Of a stretch of 5,991 nucleotides of DNA, positions 1 to 4,302 are shown in pieces. The notes beneath the pieces were generated by a model. That model was not told the DNA's origin. It saw only the letters and a program-made list of their open reading frames with translations, and ran no database searches. The DNA lies in the NCBI GenBank assembly GCA_003135255.1, contig PLAX01000093.1, forward strand, positions 1 to 5,991, read 5' to 3'. The stretch is from Candidatus Dormiibacterota bacterium. GTDB lineage: Bacteria > Chloroflexota > Dormibacteria > Aeolococcales > Aeolococcaceae. The number at the start of each line of letters is the position of its first letter. The first letter of the stretch is position 1. The position numbers and the translations under genes were made by a program.

Positions 1-2
1 CG

Positions 3-668
3 GCACAGCTGACGGCCCACGCCAACCCGATGACCTCTTCCGAGCCCCCATCCCCCATCGAGCAGGCGGGGCCCCCCGACCTCATGACCTCCTCCGAGCG
101 AACGGCTCCTGCGGAGGAGCGGGCCGCTCCGCCCACGGAGCGCGGCACACCCTCCTCTGAGCCGGCTCCCATGACGTGGTTCGCGCCCCCGGTCGAGCCG
201 GTCCCCACCGTCCCGGTGGATCTCGGCGGCGCCTCGGGAGACCCGGCGTGGCCGCCCATCCCCCTCACCGCCGTCGACGAGGAGGCGGGCACACTGTCTG
301 CGTGGGGTCAGACGTACAGCCAGGCACCCGCACCCAGTGCCTCGGCCAGCGCGGCCCCACAGGGTCCCCCGCAGTTCCCGCAGTTCGACTTCTCGCCTGC
401 CCTGGAGGCCCTGGAGGCAGCCGACGCGAGTGCCGATTTCGAAGGGATGAAGGCGGATCTGATCCAGATCGGCGCCCTCTGGCTGGGAACGGACGGTGTG
501 GCGCCGGTGGCGGAGATGCTCCGCCGGACGCGGCCGTCCATTCAGGATGTGATGGCCACGATCGAGGCTATCAAGCACGTCGCCCTGCCCGGTTTCGAAA
601 CGTCGGTGGTCCAGGCGATGGCTCGCGAGATGCACTACCACGCCGCCGAGTACCTGAGCGGCCTCTGA
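3..668 (+). CDS. Pro/Ala-rich protein of unknown function, 5'-truncated by window edge
   Basis: I do not recognise a family. The frame is open to the left edge, so the true start probably lies outside. The first in-window ATG (30) has no Shine-Dalgarno site before it, and others follow at 84 and 171. Counting from ATG 30 there are 212 residues. Residues 1 to about 120 are low in complexity and rich in Pro, Ala, Ser, Glu and Thr, as in a disordered linker, and MTSSE occurs twice (1-5 and 19-23). Residues about 123-212 look folded and mainly helical (ALEALEAADAS, MKADLIQIGALWLG, PSIQDVMATIEAIKHV, VVQAMAREMHYHAAEYL). No signal peptide or membrane segment is visible. The stop is 23 nt before the next gene, so the two are probably one transcript. 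A disordered arm with a C-terminal helical module suggests a tethering or adaptor protein, which is inference only. Confidence 0.75.
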   Translation, partial: AQLTAHANPMTSSEPPSPIEQAGPPDLMTSSERTAPAEERAAPPTERGTPSSEPAPMTWFAPPVEPVPTVPVDLGGASGDPAWPPIPLTAVDEEAGTLSAWGQTYSQAPAPSASASAAPQGPPQFPQFDFSPALEALEAADASADFEGMKADLIQIGALWLGTDGVAPVAEMLRRTRPSIQDVMATIEAIKHVALPGFETSVVQAMAREMHYHAAEYLSGL

Positions 669-679
669 CCGGCCGACCT

Positions 680-684
680 GGAGG
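680..684 (+). promoter_or_regulatory. Ribosome binding site deciding the GTG start at 692
   Basis: GGAGG sits 7 nt before the GTG at 692 and just after the previous stop. It is a full match to the anti-Shine-Dalgarno core. It picks this GTG over the upstream open stretch of the same frame, which runs inside the preceding gene. Confidence 0.75.
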
Positions 685-691
685 CTCAACC

Positions 692-1000
692 GTGAACTCG
701 GTGCTCAATGCCGTCACCGGACACGCCGCGATCGTGCTGGCTGTGGTGGCGATCCTCGAGGGGGTGCTCGCCGCGTGGCTCTTCCGCCGCAACGACGAGA
801 TGCGGATGCAGCTGCGCCGAGCCCGCGATGCCGCCGACGAGGCGGCGCGAACCGCAGCGCTCGCCGCGCCAGGTGGCATCGACCCGGAGATCGTGATCCA
901 GCTCATTCGCTCCGGTCAGTCTCCGACGCTCGACGTGGTCCACACCCTCATGGAGCAGCGAGAGGGTGCCGATGCTGCCGCCGACCCCGGGGGGGTCTAG
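692..1000 (+). CDS. Small single-pass membrane protein of unknown function (102 aa)
   Basis: The start is the GTG at 692, set by a GGAGG 7 nt upstream. Residues 11-31 (from HAAIVLAVVAILEG to AAWLF) form one hydrophobic membrane segment, with a Glu at 23 inside it. The segment is followed at once by RR and a charged helix (residues 32-57, rich in Arg, Glu, Asp and Ala, possibly coiled coil). By the positive-inside rule the C-terminal part should be cytoplasmic. Residues 63-90 (IDPEIVIQLIRSG..., then PTLDVVHTLMEQR) look like two short helices, and the last 12 residues are Ala/Asp/Gly-rich. It is probably co-transcribed with the upstream gene. No family is recognised. A small membrane anchor with a cytoplasmic coiled coil could recruit a partner, perhaps part of the neighbouring pilus-type machine, but this is a guess. 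Its TAG stop overlaps the stop of the convergent gene in a shared CTAG. Confidence 0.8.
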   Translation: MNSVLNAVTGHAAIVLAVVAILEGVLAAWLFRRNDEMRMQLRRARDAADEAARTAALAAPGGIDPEIVIQLIRSGQSPTLDVVHTLMEQREGADAAADPGGV

Positions 1001-1518
1001 GTGTCGATCTCGCGGTAGGCGAGCGCGGCAAGCTGCCAGGTGAGCTGGGCAGCCTCCTCCCGCAGCCGGTACAGCGCGTCCTCGGTCATCCGGAGCATCT
1101 GAACGCTCTGCCGGATGGACCAGCCGGAGCGTTCCGGCGCCGCCCCTGCGCCGATCCGGCGCGGACGGCTGATGGACCTGGGAGCATGCAGGGCCCATCC
1201 GGTGGGTGGCCCCCCGCGCGAGCTGGGCATGGTCGCGACCTGGAACTCGTCCGGCGGCTGGGGCGGCGCGACCGGTCCGGCAGCCGGCCACTCGACCGGC
1301 TGGTGCGTGGCGGGGCGCCCTGCCGGCCCCGGAGAGGGGACGGAGACCCCGGAGAGGTCGAGCGTATCGACCGACCAGACCATCTCGCCGCTCGCCAGCG
1401 CGGCCAGAGCGGTGGCCAGGTCCTCGCCCGTGTCGAAGGCGCTCCCCTCGCCGAACCAATCCTCTCCGAGGAGCTCGTCGGCGGCCGGCGCAGGGAATTC
1501 GAAAGGCGGCCGCGTCAC
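997..1518 (-). CDS. Hypothetical protein with acidic N-terminus, Pro-rich middle and C-terminal helix (173 aa)
   Basis: No family is recognised. I chose the GTG at 1518 because GAGGAGAGG precedes it at 1535-1527 with about 8 nt spacing. The longer versions (ATG at 1593, or the far start at 1737) have no ribosome site and would use intergenic DNA. From this start, residues 12-50 are acidic and possibly helical (PAADELLGEDWFGEG, then GEDLATALAALASGEMVW). Residues 60-130 are Pro, Gly and Arg-rich and probably disordered, and residues 134-171 form a Leu/Ala/Glu-rich helix (SIRQSVQMLRMTEDALYRLR, then EEAAQLTWQLAALAYRE) suited to coiled-coil contact. No signal peptide or membrane segment is visible. 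It is transcribed away from the cpaF-like gene and converges on the small membrane protein. Codon use is strongly GC-ending, like its neighbours, which supports real coding. It may be a soluble partner of the adjacent secretion genes, but only by position. Confidence 0.7.
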   Translation of the reverse strand: MTRPPFEFPAPAADELLGEDWFGEGSAFDTGEDLATALAALASGEMVWSVDTLDLSGVSVPSPGPAGRPATHQPVEWPAAGPVAPPQPPDEFQVATMPSSRGGPPTGWALHAPRSISRPRRIGAGAAPERSGWSIRQSVQMLRMTEDALYRLREEAAQLTWQLAALAYREIDT

Positions 1519-1526
1519 AGCACCCG

Positions 1527-1535
1527 CCTCTCCTC
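1527..1535 (-). promoter_or_regulatory. Ribosome binding site deciding the GTG start at 1518
   Basis: On the minus strand this reads GAGGAGAGG, with 8 nt between its end and the GTG at 1518-1516. The upstream ATG at 1593-1591 has no comparable site, so the shorter protein is preferred. Confidence 0.65.
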
Positions 1536-1651
1536 GCAGGCTGGGCCGCCTGGGCTCATTCAGTATTCCCGTGAACGGTGCTGAGGAGCACATGGTAGAC
1601 GGGACCGGCCCGGCGGCTAGGAAAAGATCGTGTATCGAATGTGTTGCCTTG

Positions 1652-1685
1652 CCCCACCATCGGTGGGGACGGGCGAGAATCGCCC
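1652..1685 (+). promoter_or_regulatory. Tandem perfect hairpins in the cpaF leader
   Basis: The first hairpin is CCCCACC, loop ATC, GGTGGGG (1652-1668, 7 bp). After two bases, the second is GGGCGA, loop GAA, TCGCCC (1671-1685, 6 bp). Both stems are perfect and GC-rich. They lie 55-88 nt before the GTG start of the ATPase gene. No T-run follows either, so they do not make a standard intrinsic terminator. They could form an RNA leader element that affects transcription or translation, or be operator half-sites for a DNA-binding protein. No known riboswitch consensus is recognised. The structure is seen directly, and the role is inferred. Confidence 0.45.
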
Positions 1686-1723
1686 TTGGCAGCCCTTCAG
1701 CCGGATGGCCGCCCGTGGTGCCC

Positions 1724-1731
1724 AAGAGGAG
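1724..1731 (+). promoter_or_regulatory. Ribosome binding site for the CpaF-like ATPase
   Basis: AAGAGGAG lies 8 nt before the GTG at 1740. It selects this start over the in-frame GTG at 1641, which has no such site and would add a Pro/Gly-rich segment encoded by the hairpin region. Confidence 0.75.
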
Positions 1732-1739
1732 TCCCATCT

Positions 1740-3032
1740 GTGAGCGTCGCCGCCAACTCCCGCCTCGACAACCGCTACATGGAGGCCCTGGGGCCGATTC
1801 GGCCGCTGGTCGAGGACGACAGCCTGACCGAGATCATGGTCAATGGTCCGGAGATGGTGTACGTCGAGCGCAAGGGCAAGATCCTGCTCACCGACATCCG
1901 CTTCGACGACGAGGCCCACCTCATGCGGGTCATCGACACCATCGTCTCGTCGGTCGGCCGGCGGGTCGACGCGCGGACACCCCTCTGCGATGCCCGGCTC
2001 CTGGACGGATCGCGCGTCAACGCCGCCATCCCGCCCGTGGCCCTCGACGGCCCCCTGCTGACCATCCGGAAGTTCTCGAAGGACCCCTATCAGGTTTCCG
2101 ACCTGATCGGTTTCGGGACCATCACCCAGGAGGGCGCCTCGTTCATCCAGGCGTGCGTCCTGGCCCGGGCCAACATCATCGTCTCCGGCGGCACCGGCAC
2201 CGGGAAGACGACCCTCCTCAACGTCTGCTCCGGGTTCATCCCGATCGACGAGCGGATCATCACCATCGAGGACGCCGCCGAGCTCCAACTCCACCAGGAG
2301 CACGTGTGCCGGCTTGAGTCGCGCCCGCCGGACGTCAACGGCGAAGGCCGCGTCAACATCCGCGATCTGGTCGTCAACTCCCTGCGGATGCGCCCCGACC
2401 GCATCATCGTCGGCGAGTGCCGCTCCGGTGAGGCCCTCGACATGCTCCAGGCCATGAACACCGGCCACGATGGGTCGATGACGACCATCCACGCCAACTC
2501 TCCCCGTGAGACCCTCTCGCGGCTCGAGACCCTGGTCCTCATGGCCGGCATGGACCTGCCCCTGAAGGCCATCCGCCAGCAGGTTGCCAGCGCCATCAAC
2601 CTGATCATCCAGCTGGCGCGCCTCAAGGACGGCTCGCGCAAGATCACCTCGGTCACCGAGGTCGTGGGGATGGAAGGCGACACCATCACCATGCAGGAGA
2701 TCTTCAAATTCGAGTCCAGGGGCGCCGATCCGGCGACCGGGAAGATCGTGGGCGACTTCAGCTCCACGGGCATCCGCCCGAAGATCATCGACCGCCTCTT
2801 CGACATGGGCGTTCCGCTGCCGCCGCGTCTGGCCCAGCTCTTCCCCGATCGACGCCAGCTTCAGCAGGAAGCGCTGATGGCGGCGGCGGGCAGGAAGATG
2901 GGCAACGGCGCTGCACAGCCGGCGCAGCCGCCTCCGGGCTTCGGTGGTCCTCCCGGCCTGGGACTGCCGCCGAGCATGCCGCCCGGGATGGGGATACCGC
3001 CGGTCGGTCCCGGAGGACCGCGCGGCCGCTGA
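1740..3032 (+). CDS. cpaF: CpaF/TadA-family secretion and Flp-pilus assembly ATPase (430 aa)
   Basis: This is a cytoplasmic hexameric ATPase of the type II/IV secretion superfamily, Tad/CpaF branch, which powers assembly of Flp/Tad pili. The family's N-terminal ATPase subdomain is seen at residues 14-112 (LGPIRPLVEDDSLTEIMVNG, RRVDARTPLCDARLLDGSRVN). Walker A is GGTGTGKTT at 150-158 with Lys156. The Asp box is RIITIEDAAEL at 172-182. Walker B is DRIIVGECRSGEALDMLQAM at 220-239 with Glu226. The His box is GSMTTIHANS at 245-254 with His251. All key residues are present, so it should be active. Two points are odd. Only about 15 residues precede the ATPase part, so the helical N-terminal domain usual in CpaF is essentially missing. 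The tail from about residue 392 is Pro/Gly/Met-rich and likely disordered. No TadB/TadC genes follow; the next gene is convergent. An archaellum-type or VirB11-like ATPase is a less likely reading, given the TadA-like MNTGHDGSMTTIHANS block. Confidence 0.93.
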   Translation: MSVAANSRLDNRYMEALGPIRPLVEDDSLTEIMVNGPEMVYVERKGKILLTDIRFDDEAHLMRVIDTIVSSVGRRVDARTPLCDARLLDGSRVNAAIPPVALDGPLLTIRKFSKDPYQVSDLIGFGTITQEGASFIQACVLARANIIVSGGTGTGKTTLLNVCSGFIPIDERIITIEDAAELQLHQEHVCRLESRPPDVNGEGRVNIRDLVVNSLRMRPDRIIVGECRSGEALDMLQAMNTGHDGSMTTIHANSPRETLSRLETLVLMAGMDLPLKAIRQQVASAINLIIQLARLKDGSRKITSVTEVVGMEGDTITMQEIFKFESRGADPATGKIVGDFSSTGIRPKIIDRLFDMGVPLPPRLAQLFPDRRQLQQEALMAAAGRKMGNGAAQPAQPPPGFGGPPGLGLPPSMPPGMGIPPVGPGGPRGR

Positions 3033-3108
3033 GCGGCGCTCTTCCAACGGGGCTGAGCGCGGAGTGGAGGTCTCCCCCACCCGGACGCCCGCAGCCGGAT
3101 CCGGCGCC
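3033..3108. other. Convergent intergenic gap with weak inverted repeats
   Basis: This is the 76-bp gap between the 3' ends of the cpaF-like gene and the REC-EAL gene. It contains GCGCTC (3036-3041) paired with GAGCGC (3055-3060), a 6-bp stem with a 13-nt loop. It also has a perfect 12-bp palindrome, GCCGGATCCGGC, at 3094-3105. Either could help end transcription from one or both sides. Neither is followed by a T-run, so I do not call an intrinsic terminator. Confidence 0.3.
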
Positions 3109-4302
3109 TCAGACCCCCAGGATCTCGAGAATGCGGCGCTCGTCGATCGGCGGGACCATCGGCCGAGCGATCAAGAACCCCTGACCCTCGGTCACGCCGA
3201 TCTCCTTCAGGGTGCGCAGCTCCGCGTTCGTCTCGATGCCCTCGGCGACGATCGTCGTCGCCGTCTCGCGGGCAAACGCCACCAGGGCGCAGGAGAGAGC
3301 GCGGCGTGGCCGGTCCACGTCGATCCCCCGGGTCAGAGAGATGTCGAGCTTGATGATGTCCGGGACCAGCAGCAGGATGTGGCGAAGGCTGGCGAAGCCC
3401 GCTCCCGCGTCATCGACGGCCACCCGGACGCCCGCCTGACGGAGCGGTTGGAGCGCCCGGTTCAGCGCATCGTAGTCGCCGACCGGGGAGTGCTCGGTCA
3501 TCTCGATGACGATGCGCTCGAGGGGCACGGCCCCGAGCAGCCGGGCGACGTCCCGCCGGAGCAGGGTGGACGGTGAGAGGTTGAGGGAGAGGTAGGAGTC
3601 CGTGGGCAGCGCTGGGAGCCCGGCCAGGGCGACGGCCAGCGCCGATGCCTCCAGGTCCTCGCGGAGGCCCACGTCGGACGCCTCCTCGAACCACTGCAGC
3701 GGCATCCCCGTGTCGAAGCGGGAGAGCGCCTCCACACCCGTGACCCTGCCCCTGGCCAGGTCGACGATCGGCTGATAGACGGGATGGATGCCCCCGTGCT
3801 CGATCACCCCCTGGACCCGGGAGAGGATCCGGGTCCGCTTGGCCTCGGCCTCCTCCTTTCCCGCCAGCTGCTCGCTCAGCTCGCGAACGACCGTGCTGGC
3901 CACCTCCGGCGAGAAGGCGGATTCACCGCGAAGGACGCGCTGGATGGTCTGAGTGACCTCGTCCGGCATCGAACCCTTGACCAGGTATGCGGTTGCGCCG
4001 GCACTCAGCATCTCCAGGATGCTCGCCCGGTCGCCGTAGGCGGAGAGCGCGACGATCCGGGTCAGCGGGCTCTCCGCGAGGATACCGCGGGCCGCGTGGG
4101 GCCCACCACCCCCCGGCATCTTGACGTCGAGGATGGCCACGTCGGGACGCTCGCGGGCGGCCACCTCGACGGCCTGGATGGCGTCCTCCGCCACCCCGAC
4201 AACTTCGAGGCCGTCCTCGCACTCGAGCAGCTCTCGGAGCGCCTCCCGGATATTGGCATCGTCGTCCGCGATCAGAATCCGGGCGAGGACTGGGAAGGTC
4301 AC
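3109..4302 (-). CDS. Response regulator with EAL cyclic-di-GMP phosphodiesterase output (REC-EAL, 397 aa)
   Basis: A cytoplasmic two-component regulator predicted to hydrolyse cyclic-di-GMP to pGpG. The receiver domain (about 7-125) has the acidic pocket Asp13-Asp15, phospho-acceptor Asp59 in AILDVKMPG, Ser87 and Lys109 in YLVKG. Its end (YLVKGSMPDEV, VLRGESAFSPEVASTVV) is typical of NarL-type receivers. Where those carry a helix-turn-helix, this protein has a charged linker (about 140-170) and then an EAL domain (about 171-397). The EAL catalytic set is visible: QPIVD (177-181), EAL (191-193), Asn241 in SLNLSP, Glu267 in VIEMTE, Asp297-Asp298 in VDDAGAG, Lys318 in IIKLD, Glu354 in VAEGIET and Gln374 in GQGF. 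Activity is therefore expected. No GGDEF domain is present. The GTG start overlaps the kinase stop (GTGA), so the two are translationally coupled and the kinase is the likely phosphodonor. Confidence 0.93.
   Translation of the reverse strand: MTFPVLARILIADDDANIREALRELLECEDGLEVVGVAEDAIQAVEVAARERPDVAILDVKMPGGGGPHAARGILAESPLTRIVALSAYGDRASILEMLSAGATAYLVKGSMPDEVTQTIQRVLRGESAFSPEVASTVVRELSEQLAGKEEAEAKRTRILSRVQGVIEHGGIHPVYQPIVDLARGRVTGVEALSRFDTGMPLQWFEEASDVGLREDLEASALAVALAGLPALPTDSYLSLNLSPSTLLRRDVARLLGAVPLERIVIEMTEHSPVGDYDALNRALQPLRQAGVRVAVDDAGAGFASLRHILLLVPDIIKLDISLTRGIDVDRPRRALSCALVAFARETATTIVAEGIETNAELRTLKEIGVTEGQGFLIARPMVPPIDERRILEILGV

Larger units (their letters stand above)
1519..1739. promoter_or_regulatory. 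Divergent intergenic region: presumed promoters and cpaF leader
   Basis: This 221-bp gap separates two genes transcribed away from each other, so it should hold promoters for both. The most A/T-rich patch is around 1619-1650 (TAGGAAAAGATCG, then TGTATCGAATGTG), the best place to look for a core promoter. I find no convincing pair of -35 and -10 boxes on either strand and do not assign one. The part nearest the cpaF-like gene holds two adjacent hairpins (1652-1668 and 1671-1685) and a strong ribosome site (1724-1731). A GTG-started extension of the ATPase frame from 1641 would cross both hairpins. It lacks a ribosome site and is unlikely to be translated. Confidence 0.5.

Noticed and set aside
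1652..1685. Guanidine-II (mini-ykkC) or cyclic-di-GMP-I riboswitch
   Set aside because: Mini-ykkC hairpins need ACGR loops, and here the loops are ATC and GAA. The ACGG at 1669-1672 is between the stems, not in a loop. No GEMM core is seen.
1641..1739. Upstream GTG at 1641 as the ATPase start
   Set aside because: It has no ribosome site and would add 33 Pro/Gly-rich residues encoded by the hairpin region. The GTG at 1740 has AAGAGGAG at 8 nt.
1115..2317. Plus-strand open frame of 400 codons across gene 3, the intergenic region and the start of the ATPase
   Set aside because: It overlaps two better-supported genes and encodes Arg/Pro/Gly-rich sequence typical of an out-of-frame reading. The GAGGAG near its internal ATG at 1592 is only 3 nt away, too close to be convincing.
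1617..3080. Long minus-strand open frame (487 codons) opposite the ATPase gene
   Set aside because: It is the antisense of a well-supported ATPase gene. Long antisense frames are expected opposite GC-rich genes, and its product is low-complexity Arg/Asp/Gly-rich sequence with no domain.
3036..3105. Intrinsic terminator between the convergent genes
   Set aside because: The inverted repeats are short or long-looped and no T-run follows on either strand.
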